From positions 5,719,001 to 5,783,000 of the forward strand of contig CM070585.1 in NCBI GenBank assembly GCA_036346355.1: a stretch of 64,000 nt of DNA, given 5' to 3'. The notes under the pieces are model-generated. The model saw only the letters and a list, made by a program, of their open reading frames with translations. It was not told where the DNA came from and made no database searches. The stretch comes from Rhipidocladum racemiflorum. Taxonomy: Eukaryota; Streptophyta; Magnoliopsida; Poales; Poaceae. How positions within the stretch are numbered: the first letter of the stretch is position 1; each line of letters begins with the position of its first letter. This document shows positions 41,850 to 53,986 of the stretch, piece by piece. The translations under genes and the position numbers were made by a program.

Positions 41850-42578
41850 CCGTGTGTGTATAGGAAAAATAATTCCTACTCCCGGGAGTAGTTACTTCCA
41901 CCTCTGAAATACCACCCAAATGAACTTAAAATACTCCTTTATTACTTTGGATAAACTCATATACTAATTATAAGATATTCCAATGTGATTCATATGAAAA
42001 ACCTGCAAGAGAGTACATTGTTTTTAGCGTATTTTGCAACTACCTTTATATATGCACATAAAAGGAGTATGCTTAAAAAGTGTACATATTACCTAGATGA
42101 TCTTATATACTTGTATACTACACGTACATACTCTTCGTTACGCAAGATACCCCATACGTTGTGAGATATGGCATAGGGAGTAACTACTACCGGGAGTAGA
42201 AAAAAGGCTTTATATATATAATGGTTCCATACACCTGGGAGTATGTACTCCCACTTTCAGTATACTGCTTAAATGATGTTGCTATACATCTTTATCCTTT
42301 GAATATACTCTAATACTGATAATAAGATACTTCAAAGTGAGTTCCACGAAAAATTTCATCAAAGTCCACCCTTTATAGTGTAATTTGTTTATATACTCCT
42401 TTTACATATGAAAAATGGTATATATCAAAAAATAAAGGCTTCGATAAATGTTTTTCAATAATGTCGCATTGTAGTATCTTATAATTATTATTGGAGTATA
42501 TTGAAAGTGATAAAGGAGTATAACACATTCATTTAAGTGGTATACTGGAGGTTGGAGTACGTAGGTGTACGAAAAAAG

Positions 42579-42649
<71 letters not shown>

Positions 42650-42840
42650 ATGATTCTATACCCTGAGAGTACGTACTTCCACTCTCAATATACCTCTTAA
42701 GTGATGTTGTTATACCTCTTTATCCTTTTGAGTATACTCTAATACTGATTATAAGATACTTTAAAGTGAGTTCTACGAAAATTTCATCAAAGCCTACCCT
42801 TTACGGCATAACTTATTTATGCACTCTTTTACATATGGAT
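41850..42840. mobile_element. Three foldback MITEs in series
   Basis: Long imperfect inverted repeats bound at least two elements: about 41860-42205 (tips TACTCCCGGGAGTAGTTACT and AGTAACTACTACCGGGAGTAG) and about 42210-42590. A third, one-armed copy lies at 42650-42840. All share TATACTCTAATACTGAT, AAGATACTTCAAAG and an ACTCCTTTA-type word. The third ends where the GH1 pseudogene starts. Confidence 0.65.
42583..42645. repeat. (TA)n microsatellite
   Basis: About 31 TA repeats lie between the second and third foldback elements. Confidence 0.95.
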
Positions 42841-42869
42841 TTGGATCTTAGTGTTCATCATGGACCTGC

Positions 42870-43205
42870 TGTTCCCAGGGCTACGGGGCCAGTGCTCGCC
42901 CTACGTGTCCAAGTCCTGCGGCGCCGGCGACTCCAGCCGCGAGCCCGCAGAAGGGGCAGATCGGCATCGTGGTGGTGTCGCACTGGTTCCTGCCGTATAA
43001 TTGACACGATGGCCGACATGGGCGCCATGCAGCGCAGCCTGGACATCTTGCACGAGTTGGGTGGTTCCTTGACCCCATCGTGCACGGTGACTACCCGGGC
43101 AATACAAGGGGCTGGCTCGCAATCGGCTGCCCACGTTCACCGCGAAGCAGTCAGGCCTCCTACGACTTCATCGATGTCAACTACTACACCACCTACTACT
43201 ACGTA
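42870..43205 (+). pseudogene. GH1 beta-glucosidase pseudogene (exon 7 fragment)
   Basis: Matches exon 7 of genes A and B in order. Remnants correspond to GRCSPYVSKSC, the stretch around GQIGI and VSHWF, LDFMYGW, DPIVHGDYPG and SYDFIGVNYYTTYY. A block between the SSREP and GQIGI codons is deleted, frames shift several times, and a TGA interrupts the segment after the HWFLPY part. Exons 1-6 and 8-10, including both catalytic motifs, are absent. It marks a third member of the cluster that decayed. It is closer to gene B by the CSPYVSKSC and DPIVHGDYPG wording. Confidence 0.9.
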
Positions 43206-44092
43206 CTGGTCGGGGAAGTAGTTTATAATAGCTCGCTGGTTAGGTTCACTAAATATTTTCGCCATTTTCGAATAAACAGTGATTTTTGATAATTGTAAAA
43301 ATCGAATAAAAAATTGATCTAAAATCATGAAAAATCGCATAGTTTCAAAAATAAAAAATTTTGAATCCCCCCAAATCGACGATTTTTGCTTGATATTTGG
43401 CGATAATCGCGACATTTGCCTCGAAAAGCAGTCGACCAAACGAACTTCTTTGTAGATCGATTTTTTGAGCGATTTTCGCTCGATATTTGGTGATAATCGC
43501 TCGATATGACTCGATAAATCGTGATATTTGTATCATATAATTTTTTCTAAATTTTTGAATTTTCTCACTTTACCGATTGGTAATTAATTTCGTGCCGTAT
43601 CGATAACCTCGATTATGGCCGATAATTCAAAGCCTAGGTCCGAGCTAGTATTTGTCAATTCATCGCCGTGTGTGTTCTCTCAAGCAAAATAAAATAACGT
43701 CATTATACGTCCCATCGATCTCAGATTCCTTAATTTCACGACCTCCTAGTTCTCACAGGCCATCGCAATACATCTAGACACTCAGCTAGATCAATCATCA
43801 ATCGTGACTCCTTTATTTTTTTAAGGCAATCCGTGGCTCTCTACGAGAGCCAAATGCAAAGGGTAGGGCACAAAACAAGGAGCCCTTCTGCACAAGTGCA
43901 CATCAGCACATACCTTTCACGGCTTTTGTTTGTCCTTAATCTGGGCCGTCAATTTTAATCTATGGGCTAGCGTTCGAGGACGCAGACGATGGGTGGTGTA
44001 ATTATTAATCACGACGCTCGCGAATCAAACAGTGCGGGCGACGTGCGTGCGTGTTGCCACGTTCAGGGAGTAGAATTGGATTTTTCTCCATC
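43206..44092. other. Intergenic DNA
   Basis: 43260-43600 is a low-complexity repeat of ATTTTCGCTCGATATTTGG and ATAATCG words, similar in style to the large intron 9 of gene A (23500-23870). 43800-44090 is unrecognised. Confidence 0.45.
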
Positions 44093-44379
44093 GAGCATGT
44101 ACAATGATACATGTCAGCTGTCTATAAAGGTATGCCACATCAAATTTTAGATGATGTGATGGAGAGAGAGTGAAGATAGAGAAATATGATGTCTAATATT
44201 TAGCCTTATAGACAGCTTTATACTGTGTATATCATTGAACAGATGGTCTATTAATCATATAAGAGATCATTGCATACAGCTATATAGACAGTCTATTGTA
44301 TATGTTATATTTAATGCTGTCTGTAGATGATATGGAGGTATATTATAGACAATTATCGTCTATACCACTGTACATGCTC
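44093..44379. mobile_element. MITE with GAGCATGTACA ends
   Basis: GAGCATGTACAATGATAC at the left mirrors CACTGTACATGCTC at the right. The inside has several TATAGACAG and CTGTCTATA pairs. It is a common grass MITE style. The target duplication was not resolved. Confidence 0.65.
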
Positions 44380-44552
44380 TTCTAGGTTACAAGTTAGAGT
44401 CCGCCGTATAAAATTTGGTTCGATATTCATTTTATAAAAAATGATATGAAGATCTTAACGTAATTTTGATTCTTTCGAGATAATTTTTTTTAAATAAGCT
44501 AGATAGAAGTTGTATGTGAATTTGCAAAAAATATAGTCTTTATTTACAAAAA

Positions 44553-44778
44553 GAGAGTGACTAGGGAACGGTATACCGTTGCAACGGTATAGCCATGAAA
44601 CTTATGAAACTTATCAGTTTCAGTGCTGGTTTCATGAGTTTCAGTGTTTAGTTTCATCAGTTTCATGTTTTATCAATTTTTAGTGCTAAGTTTCATGAGT
44701 TTCAGTGCAAAAAATCGTAAGTTTCATGAGTTTCAGAGGTATACCGTTGCAACGGTATACCGTTTTTTAGTTTTTCTG
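44553..44778 (+). mobile_element. 226-bp palindrome-ended MITE (Mutator-like), copy 2
   Basis: Reverse-oriented twin of 434-659 and exactly the same length. The flanking duplication is TTACAAAAA (44544-44552 and 44779-44787). The palindromic ends start near 44570 and end near 44762. Differences from copy 1 are about four substitutions, so both insertions are recent or sequence is conserved between them. Confidence 0.87.
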
Positions 44779-44787
44779 TTACAAAAA

Positions 44788-47318
44788 AAGCTGATAAAAG
44801 ACTTGTTTACAAATCTACGAAACAACAGTCCTTTTTACCGGAAAACAATGACGTGGCGCTCAGAGAGAATTAATATTACGAGAAGGCCCATACGTCAGCT
44901 GAACGTTATCTTGTATGTGATCTAGCCCAGATCTACAGCCACAGGAATGCACGAACCGAATTGCTTCTCGGACCAGGCGAGCAATATGCCAATGCCCATG
45001 CTGGCTTGGAGCACGGTACCTTGAATGTGGAAGGCTTCTTTGCCGTGCGGCCACGTTCAATGAATCTGCCCGTTCACGGAACCTGGCCGACCAACCACTA
45101 TACACGCCATAGAATATGTACGATTGTGTGATTTCAATGCTACGAGTATGTTTTTGCTACTTAATTTTTTACTGACACAAAAAGATCGGGTATAGTTGTC
45201 TTTTCGCGAAGGGATGATCATATACATCTAAAATATTATTATATGAGTTAGTATATATAATAAATGTTTTTACTATATTAAAATTAAAAGACCGAAAGAT
45301 CCCATAAAGACAACATTAATATGCCATATATTTTAAAAATTATCTTTAGTTTTATCTTTAGTTGACATCTGTCTTTATTCTTATACATGCTCTTACCTAT
45401 CTGGAGCCTGTTATGATATCTTTTCGCCACAAGTTTGGCTAGCCAATTAGCAGCTTAACGCTTAACAACTTGGTGCACTGCTACTAAGTAGTAGCACTTC
45501 GTAGTACCGTCCCCTTGGAACACCTGATGGTACGTCCATGGCGGCCTGGCCAAGTACCTGAGCACTTTGGCCGTCGCGCCGTCGCGAAAGAGATGTGAAC
45601 CATAGGATGGTGAAGTGAAATTCAGCCGTTGTCTTGAGTGCTTGGACGCACGAGCTGTCTACAACTACAACAAAAGGCAGAGCACCACCCCAATCGCGTT
45701 CGGTGAATATTTGATGCATGATGCATCATCGCTGACCCCGAAAATAGGATCCTTCTGCGGAGGCGTAGTTCCTTTGACATCAGTGACCCCAGCGTTAGAG
45801 GATTTCATTTCCTTTTGCGGAGGGACGGACGCTGTAATTTTTGTGGCCCTACAAACAGGTGTTATGAAAATTCAATCACAGCAACATTGATGTGCATACA
45901 ATGGTTGAGTATCGATGCATATAATCGTTGTAGAAGAGTGCACATACGGTCGTTTTAAATAATCAATTACATCGTGTGCTTTCGCACCTTAATAATAGAA
46001 TTATAATCATAAACCAACTTTACGAAAACAACTGAGATTTTATTGCGTTTGCTAATGATATTTTGGACCACTCTGGTGCCTATTGACATTGGGTGGATGC
46101 TTATCTAAAAATACCAACAAAATATGACGATGTATGTGCTCCACAAGAAGGTCTGCAATTAGGGGTGGGTATTCGGTTAATCCGATTTGATTTATCCAGT
46201 TTAAAAATAAATCCATTTTTGGAAATAAAAAAAATCACAGATCATGGTAGAAAAACCAATCCCAATTAACCAAAAATATTCAGTTAACCAAAAAATAATA
46301 CCAGCATGTCCCATACTAACCCGCTCATGTCCTCAACCACAAACGACTGCGCCGACAGCAGCGCGAGTGCCATGATCGACGGAGGCATGAAGAGCACGAG
46401 CGGTCAGGCACCTTGGATCCCAACCTCCCTCCCTCCTCTCCTCAGCAGAGAAGGGGCAAGCCCACAACAAGCACCACAAATCAAAGCATTATGCAAAAAC
46501 TAATGCACGGGCTTCACTCATTCGTAACACATGCCAAATAGTTAGCTTAATACAAAATCCAAATAAGAAGATTGAGCTCGAGTGAACGACTTTAGTTCAT
46601 CAACACATGATGATGCTCAAACAAAGTACTCAACCCCTCTTAATAATATGGCGCTAAAACTAGACGCAGAGCTTTGAAATATCTTTAGCTTATCTAGTTA
46701 TACTTTACCGCCGCACGCGATCTCCTTTGGGGTTTTAATTATCTTCAATCATTATTCTCCCGGAATCACAACCCATCTTCTCTTCTTGTCATTCACTTTT
46801 AATGAACTTTCTTCTCCTCTTCGGAATCTTCTCTTGACGCCCATTAACTCATGATGCGTCCTTGTCCCGATTTATTATTTCAATCATTTGGACTAAACCT
46901 ATTTCAAAATCATTAAAAATATTAGTCTAAAATACATGGTTGTCTCAATCATCTATTGCACTTTATTAACACATAATAGATGCCTATAAGATCAATTGAG
47001 CACAACCCTAATCAATTCGAATGAAATAGTTATGTCTTGAGTACACCAATGCAACTAATGCTTCGTTATACACTCATACTCAAGAACTATCGATTATAAT
47101 TTAATGAAACAAAAAAAACACCATCAACACACGATGAAATATTCTTTAATAATTAAGAGAATCACGAGAGCGCAGTTGAGAGGGACTTGAACGGGTTTAG
47201 CGCACATCTGGCTCCTTGCCAACTGAGCTTAGCTCAGTCCTCACAAATTTTGGTACGTTCAAAACATCCTTGACATGTTCCACAGTAAATCATTGTAGCA
47301 TTTGATCTAATTTTAATA
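44788..47318. other. Intergenic DNA upstream of the EIL gene
   Basis: 44930-45120 and 45460-45860 are less AT-rich, but no domain is recognised. 45745-45830 has an internal TTCTGCGGAGG-like duplication. 46180-46300 is AT-rich. On the minus strand near 47165-47235 there is a weak tRNA-like or SINE-like patch. Confidence 0.45.
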
Positions 47319-47379
47319 ATGTTCTACATCATCGCATTCCAGTTAGTTATACAACGGCCTGCTTCGCGGGAGGATCAGA

Positions 47380-48133
47380 GTTCAGAGGAGATGCCGTGGG
47401 CAGTCTCCACACAACGTGATCACAGAGGGAACCGGAGCAGAGGATCCGCGAAAGCACGCGAGCGGGGCTGCGGAGGTCTCGTGTTGGCGCTCTGTTTGCT
47501 CTGTTTCTTCCTCCGCGCTGGCCTTCCCCTTCCTTTCTTTTTCTCCCCCTTCCCATCCTCGAATAAAAAACCAGAAGAAGACCGAATCATTTCCACCTCC
47601 CGGAGAAAATCCCCTTCCGCCCGAGCCAGCAGATCGAAGCGATTACGCGCTAATTACTCCGATTACCGTTCTGATTAGGGTTCTTACCCCTCGTGCCCGC
47701 GAATCAGCGGCGGTGGGCGCGTTGCTGGGTTTTTGCGCGTAATCCTTTTCGCTCGTCGGCCTTTTCAGGGCTCTTCTGGGATTCGGATTGGCGTCCCCTC
47801 CCCAGCTGACACGGGGATCGTCGCGGAAGGTATGGGTTCCCAGTTTCCCCGTTGGGTGACACAGAATTAGCAATGAAAAGCAGTAGTAGATTGGATAGAA
47901 TTGGATTGTTCACATTTTCGCCGAACTTTTTGCCTGTATTCATTTTCTTCAAATGAATACTAGTAGCAAATTAGCAGATGAATTGCTGTAGTAGATTGGA
48001 TAGAATTGGATTATTCACATTTTCATCAAACTTTTTGCCTGTATTCATTTTCATCAAATGAATAGTAGTAGTAGATTGGATAGGTTTGGATTATTCACAT
48101 TCCCCAGTTTATAGCTTTTTTTTAGCTTTCTAG
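47380..48133 (+). other. Probable 5' leader and leader intron of the EIL gene
   Basis: 47380-47829 is CT- and GC-rich leader-like DNA with upstream short frames. A donor, GGAAG|GTATGG, lies at 47830 and a T-rich acceptor, TTTCTAG, ends at 48133. The candidate intron is about 300 bases. Splice signals are seen; use of them is inferred from the common presence of a 5' leader intron in EIN3-family genes. Confidence 0.5.
47886..48105. repeat. Tandem repeat in the EIL leader intron
   Basis: GTAGATTGGATAGAATTGGATT recurs at 47886, 47991 and 48071 (third copy modified). The first two are followed by CACATTTTC, AACTTTTTGCCTGTATTCATTTTC and AAATGAATA. Spacing is 105 and 80 bases. Confidence 0.85.
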
Positions 48134-48265
48134 GATCCCATTCTGGCTGGGTGGCCGGCTGTTGTGATGGTTCACTGGATGGCGCGAAGCAGCAAACGAG
48201 GAGTCCAGTAGAGGTTGAAGGGAGTGGATGTTATCGGGTTTGCCAAAGCAGCAGCAGTCTTTCTT

Positions 48266-50089
48266 ATGGAGCATCTTGCTATCCTTGCGACGGAGCTGGG
48301 CTACTCGTCGGACTTCGACGTCGACGGCATCCACAACCTCACCGAGAATGATGTCAGCGAAGAGGAGATCGAGCCTGAGGTGCTGGCCCGACGAATGTGG
48401 AAGGACAGGGTCAGGCTCAGGAGGATCAAAGAGAGGCAGCACAAGCTTGCCTTGCAGCAGGCTGAGTTGGAGAAGTCCAGGCCGAAGCCGATATCCGACC
48501 AGGCCCTGCGCAAGAAGATGTCGAGGGCGCAGGACGGGATCCTCAAGTACATGCTCAAGTTGATGGAGGTGTGCAACGCACGCGGGTTTGTTTACGGGAT
48601 CATCCCTGACAAAGGGAAGCCTGTCAGTGGTGCTTCGGATAACATTAGAGCTTGGTGGAAGGAGAAGGTGAGGTTTGATAAGAATGGCCCAGCAGCAATT
48701 GCAAGATATGAGACCGAGAACTTGGTGGCTGCTAATGCTCAGAGCAGCGGAGTGAAGAACCACCACAGCTTGATGGATCTCCAGGATGCCACTCTGGGTT
48801 CGCTGCTGTCATCGTTGATGCAGCACTGTAATCCGCCGCAGCGTAAGTACCCATTGGAGAAGGGCACTCCTCCCCCATGGTGGCCTTCGGGGAATGAGGA
48901 ATGGTGGATTGCCTCGGGCCTTCCAAGGGGACAAATCCCTCCTTACAAAAAACCACATGATCTCAAGAAGGTTTGGAAGGTTGGTGTGCTTACAAGTGTG
49001 ATCAAGCACATGTCCCCCAACTTTGATAAGATCAGAAACCACGTACGCAAGTCAAAATGCTTGCAGGATAAAATGACTGCAAAGGAGAGCCTGATTTGGT
49101 TGGGAGCCCTACAGAGAGAGGAAAGGCTTGTTCACGGCATTGAAAATGGTGCATCAGAGATTACTCAGCACAGTGCTCCAGAGGACAGAAATGGGGACAC
49201 ACACAGCAGCAGTAATGAGTATGATGTTGATGGTTTTGAGGAAGCTCCTCTTTCTACATCATCTAAAGATGATGAACAAGGTCTGTCTCCAGTTGCACAA
49301 TCCAGTGAGGAGCATGCCCCAAGAACAGGGAGAGAAAGGGCTAACACTAAACGCCCTAATCAGGTTGTTCCTATTAAGGCAGGAACAAAAGAACCACCTA
49401 AGAGAAAAAGAGCACGTCACAGTTCCACTGTTATTGAGCACGAGGTAGAAAGAACTGATGATGTACCAGAAAATTCAAGAAATTTGATTCCTGAGATGAA
49501 CCGACTGGACCAAGTAGCTAACCAGATTACCTGCTTCAGTCAGGGGGTTAACACAAGCGAAGCTTTACAACACAGAGAAGTTGCTCAAGGACAGGTCCAT
49601 CTTCCTGGTGCTGGGGTTAATAACTTTCATAGTGCCCAAGCTGCGAATGCTACTCCTGTAAGCATATACATGGGAGGTCAGCCTGTACCTTATCAAAGTA
49701 GTGATAATGCCAGGTCAAAATCTGGAAATGCCTTTCCACTGGATGCTGATTCGGATTTTAACAATGTTCTCTGTAGTTATCAGACTTTACCTCCGAAAAA
49801 ATCAGTACCACTATCTATAATGGATCAACATGTGGTTCCCATGGGTACCAGAGCACCAGCTGACAACAGTCCTTATGGTGATCATGTAATTGATACTGGA
49901 AATTCAACTTCTGTTCCTGGAGATATGCAGCAGCTCGTAGATTATCCTTTCTATGGTGAACAAGATAAGTTTGTTGGCAGTTCCTTTGAGGGATTGCCTT
50001 TGGACTATATCAGTATCAGTAGTCCCATCCCAGATTTTGATGATTTATTGTTGCATGATGACGATTTAATGGAATACCTGGGAACATGA
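48266..50089 (+). CDS. EIL: EIN3-like transcription factor, EIL3/SLIM1 type (607 aa)
   Basis: A nuclear DNA-binding regulator of the plant EIN3/EIL family (ethylene signalling; the SLIM1 branch controls sulfur-deficiency responses). Residues 1-40 are acidic. The EIN3 DNA-binding domain spans about 40-290: basic ARRMWKDRVRLRRIKERQ, then KKMSRAQDGILKYMLKLMEVC, GFVYGIIPDKGKPVSGASDN, PPWWPSGNEEWW and KKPHDLKKVWKVGVLTSVIKH. YDVDGFEE follows at about 319-326, a basic KRKRAR patch at 379-384, and an acidic C-terminus (DFDDLLLHDDDLMEYLGT). The wording RVRLRRIKERQ and ASDNIRAWWKEKVRFDKNG favours EIL3 over EIN3. The start is the first ATG, giving MEHLAILATELG; an in-frame TTG at 48215 is not used. The coding region is one exon, usual for the family. 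Confidence 0.95.
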   Translation: MEHLAILATELGYSSDFDVDGIHNLTENDVSEEEIEPEVLARRMWKDRVRLRRIKERQHKLALQQAELEKSRPKPISDQALRKKMSRAQDGILKYMLKLMEVCNARGFVYGIIPDKGKPVSGASDNIRAWWKEKVRFDKNGPAAIARYETENLVAANAQSSGVKNHHSLMDLQDATLGSLLSSLMQHCNPPQRKYPLEKGTPPPWWPSGNEEWWIASGLPRGQIPPYKKPHDLKKVWKVGVLTSVIKHMSPNFDKIRNHVRKSKCLQDKMTAKESLIWLGALQREERLVHGIENGASEITQHSAPEDRNGDTHSSSNEYDVDGFEEAPLSTSSKDDEQGLSPVAQSSEEHAPRTGRERANTKRPNQVVPIKAGTKEPPKRKRARHSSTVIEHEVERTDDVPENSRNLIPEMNRLDQVANQITCFSQGVNTSEALQHREVAQGQVHLPGAGVNNFHSAQAANATPVSIYMGGQPVPYQSSDNARSKSGNAFPLDADSDFNNVLCSYQTLPPKKSVPLSIMDQHVVPMGTRAPADNSPYGDHVIDTGNSTSVPGDMQQLVDYPFYGEQDKFVGSSFEGLPLDYISISSPIPDFDDLLLHDDDLMEYLGT

Positions 50090-52021
50090 CACAGGTGATT
50101 TCATTACATGTCCATTTCTTTGATGTTTCTTCCTCTTTGACCATTGAGTTTTTCTTTCATTTTCAGGTTAGGCAATAAAGCCTCTTGTGCCTTTTTCTTT
50201 CATCCATTTTTTTTGTCTCACTAGGATTACCATCTTAACTTGAGTATGGAAGGCCAAACTTCTCGTTTTGCTGTCAATCTTGTTATTTGAGACCATCTGT
50301 AGTATGCTCAATGATACTTGACTGAAACAATATATCAAATAATGACCGAATTGTAAATGGGAAAGGTGTACGTAGTCTAAGTTTGAAATATGAAATCTTT
50401 CTGGAGAAGATTTATAGTGAAGAAAGGGCCCCTTTTTTGTAATTTTTTAATCTGCGAGTGTGAGATATGAATGCCTTGCTCTCCTTTATTATCTCATTTC
50501 TCTCCCCTTTTGCCTTGTATGCAAACATTGAGAATTCAACATTGTATATGCAATGAAGAAATGAAAAAAAAAATCATCAGTTGAGGGGATCCCTTTGTGT
50601 CTCTTATCCTTCCATGTGTTTGATTTTAATGAAGTAAAAATATCTTTTGTAGCAAAACAACATTCATCACTTGTTGATGGTAGTTAGTGGTTACGCAATG
50701 AGAACTTTTGGAAATACCCTAATATAGTACAGGCAACAGTGTTGGTAGTGACACTAGCCTATCCTGCCCTCTTGTGTTATTTGGCATCATCATATTTGGG
50801 TATGGAGGAGATAATCTAGTAATCTGTATGATAGGCTGTTGTTGCTGACCTTTTTGGTATGACTGATGGTATAGATTCCAATGTTTATGAAAATTTGTTT
50901 GCCATGCTGATAATATTAAAAAAAAAGTAGTTCATTCATGCAATATGATCTTCTGTTTGAGTCTGTATGTGAATATCTTCTATATCACTATACCACAGAA
51001 TCACAGATCTTCCAAGTAGTCTTCTCTATAAAGATGTGATTTCAGCATAAATTCTCCCCCAAGGTTCATGCTATTTCTCTAGTCATTTTCTTGTATCCTA
51101 TAACTTGTCTTCTAGTAGTAAATAACTCATGGTTCACCATTATACTTTATGTTGGTTACTCTGTTACCCCTGGCAACAGTTTCACCTTTCCTATGCTTCC
51201 AGACTGTCTCACACCCAAAATACCAAAAACAATTAATGTCAAACACTTCCACATGGACCACATCACAAGTTGGATCTTATTTTATTCTACTAGTAATATC
51301 TTCAGCTGAGCACATTCTTGCATACCTGGTATATCTGTATATGTCATTAGACCAAGAGAACCATCAGTTTTTAACAAGTATTGGCCCTGAACTTATGTTT
51401 TTTGTTTACTAAAGTGCAATCTTTTGAGTTTTTGAATGTATTGATCTTAATCAGCGCGGAATATTTCTTTAGTGCCATGCTGATGAACTTTTCTTGTAGT
51501 GTGCTTACATTGAAGAATCTGTTCTGCCCATGTGCCATTGAGCATGTCGAATTCTAGCTTCTTGCGACAGTCGTTATTTTGATGTCATCATGCTAACTAC
51601 TTTTTGTGGACTGCTGGTTCATGATGCTTGATTTGTTCATCAATATATTTCTGAATGAAATGTAGAAATTAGATCACGTGCTGTTTTCTTTTCTGAATGA
51701 AATGTGGTTCATGATGCTTGATTTGTTCATCAATATGTAGAAATTAGATCACGTGCATCTTGGCTTCCTCTTGTCATGTAAGTATATGACTCTTCAATGC
51801 TTGGGTCTTCTCATCCAAAGATTATTTGTAAGTTTTCTGACCAGTGTTGTCACTGATAGCACTATGATACATATCTGTGTGCATTCCAAGACCTGCGAAC
51901 TATAGTTTATGTAGCCCAGATGTTCTTCCAAAACTAGAGTGTAAGGTCTCTTAATTTTGACTTCTTTTCGTAATTAATCCTCAAGAACAATAGATATAAC
52001 AGAAACTTTTCTTAACAGTAT
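50090..52021. other. 3' region of the EIL gene
   Basis: Five bases after the stop lies a candidate donor (CACAG|GTGATT, 50095), and a T-rich acceptor TTTTCAG ends near 50166, followed by CAATAAAG. Short introns in the 3' UTR are therefore possible. The rest is AT-rich and non-coding. The exact transcript end cannot be fixed. Confidence 0.4.
51620..51760. repeat. Local tandem duplication downstream of EIL
   Basis: GGTTCATGATGCTTGATTTGTTCATCAATAT and GTAGAAATTAGATCACGTGC each occur twice at roughly 90-base spacing, with TTTCTGAATGAAATGT also doubled. Confidence 0.8.
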
Positions 52022-52496
52022 TGTTATGGTTGGGCAGCACTATGTGCGCCGCAACCATAACAGAGCTGCGGCTGCAGCGCTGCCGACGCCAAGCTTGGCA
52101 AGCCGGCCAAATTAGGAAGATGCTCCCCCTAAGGGATAGATTGGTTAGCTTCCCTAATTTGTTGGCTTTCTTTATCATTTGAATAGTTTCCTTATTCCTA
52201 GAAATAAATCTGGTAAGTTTAGATTGATTGGTTAAGTTTGGTAAGATTAGATCCCTTAAGGATTAATTGCTAGATTGATTGTAAATCTGATCCCTATATA
52301 AGGATCAGATCCCTTTGGAATAAAGCAAGCAATTAAGAGTTACTTTATTGCTCCTTTCCCCTTTTCTTCCTTGCGTCTCCTCCTAAGAGGAGGAGCTGCT
52401 GCCGGCTGGCGTCATCCAGCCGCCGGCCGTCGCCTCCACCTCCTCTCGCAGCTCCACATCCATACAATCTCCGCTCTACCACTCGTGCGCATAACA
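52022..52496. mobile_element. Solo LTR, 475 bp, 5-bp target duplication
   Basis: It begins TGTTATGGTTGG and ends GCGCATAACA, with TG...CA tips extended to the inverted TGTTATG/CATAACA. AGTAT flanks both sides (52017-52021 and 52497-52501). It contains CCCTATATAAGG (about 52292, TATA-like), GGAATAAAGC and a GC-rich 3' third, the layout of an LTR read on the plus strand. No internal region is present, so it is a recombined remnant. A family (copia or gypsy) cannot be assigned from the LTR alone. Confidence 0.93.
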
Positions 52497-52501
52497 AGTA
52501 T

Positions 52502-53985
52502 TCTTCCTATGTTGTAGCGTCATTTTCCTATATCTGATCTCAAACAAGTGGATGGTCCAAAAAGAATGGAAATTTCTTCAGTTAACTACTTAATTTGTGT
52601 CCATTGATTGTGGTCTGTAAAATATTTATTAGCATTTCCCACTGCTTTATGAGTTACAACGGAAGAAAAAAAGCTATGCATCTTTGATTATTTTCTTTTG
52701 TATATATTATATCTGGCACAAATAAGTAACTACTGTATTCAGGTAATGGAAGCTTCTGAGGCGTACTGAATTTGATGACTATTGAAAAATGGGTGACTAA
52801 ACTGCTTGCCAGTTGTAAAACTAAGATATATATGAGTATTGTCTTGTAACATTATCCACGATAGAAAATTAAGCTTACTTTTAATTGTTGACTTACTGTA
52901 GAAGTTATAAATCGAGCTATTGCAAGCACATACATTATGAACAATAGACTGGTAAAAACAAAGTAGCAGGTGGTGTTTTATTTACTACAGCTAACAATGG
53001 GAGCAACCTACCCCCCGGGCATTAGTTTTGCTACTCTAGCATATTTCCCTTGTATTATTGCATCCTGTCGGCTGCCCGATTAGATCGGGCAAATATTAGA
53101 TTTCACAAGCGGTAGATTTGACCCTTTCAAATGTTTCTTCTCTCTGCCTCCACCCCTGTATTTTAGAATGCATTGCTCAGTTGACTAATGCCATTTTAAA
53201 TGCATATTTCAAATTGTCTGTATACGTTACTTCCCAAAAGTCCTTGTCAAATCAGTGGCACGGAACTACTGGTTTTTTTTTTTTTTGTGTGGTGCCTTGA
53301 ACACCTAATCCAATAATAACCCTCTGAATTGGATCAGATAGGTATTTCTTTCTTCAGTTTTGACATCTATTAGTTCAAAGCTAAGTAAATATTGTTGATA
53401 ACTTTGATTGTGACAATGGACTAAAATAAGGGCAATTAAGTAGGGAGTAGGTGTTTGAACTCGAAATGATCTTGATTAAAATTTTGGAAAAAAATTCTTG
53501 GATATGTAGCAGCCTGCAACTGTCAAATCACTTGGTATAATGGTATGTTTCGTTGTTGATGAAATTAAAGAAAGATGCAATCATCATAACGTTTAGTGTA
53601 AACTGCTATACTCTCTTCTGAGAAGATCATGTCATTTTGACTTTCATAATAGTTGATTGCCTTCAGTACTGTCCAGTGACTAAATTTGACAGCCCATTTT
53701 CCTGTTAAATAATAAAGGCAAGAGATCAAGCCTAGTAATGAGTGCGATTATTACTCTTTTTAAAATTCGAACTGGTGAAGTATGAAGTACTGAGATTGAG
53801 GTATCAGTCGGTGTGACATGCATATTATCATCGAGGAGCCGGTTCGTTAATTGTGTTTTACTGCTGTTATTTACTTGTGATCTGCAATCAGTTTGGCTGA
53901 TTTTGAGCTTCATAGTTTGCTGCCCGCCGTTTGTCTGTTGCGTTCATTTTGTTTTGTACTTTTGTTCTTCTTTTGTTTTAAAGAT
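52502..53985. other. AT-rich DNA, no gene recognised
   Basis: Lies between the solo LTR and the possible terminal exon. Only chance frames are seen, with a T/G run at 53273-53287. Confidence 0.45.
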
Positions 53986-53986
53986 A

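Noticed and set aside
48215..48265. Upstream TTG start for the EIL protein
   Set aside because: A plant start should be ATG. The first in-frame ATG at 48266 gives the MEHLAILATELG start expected for the family.
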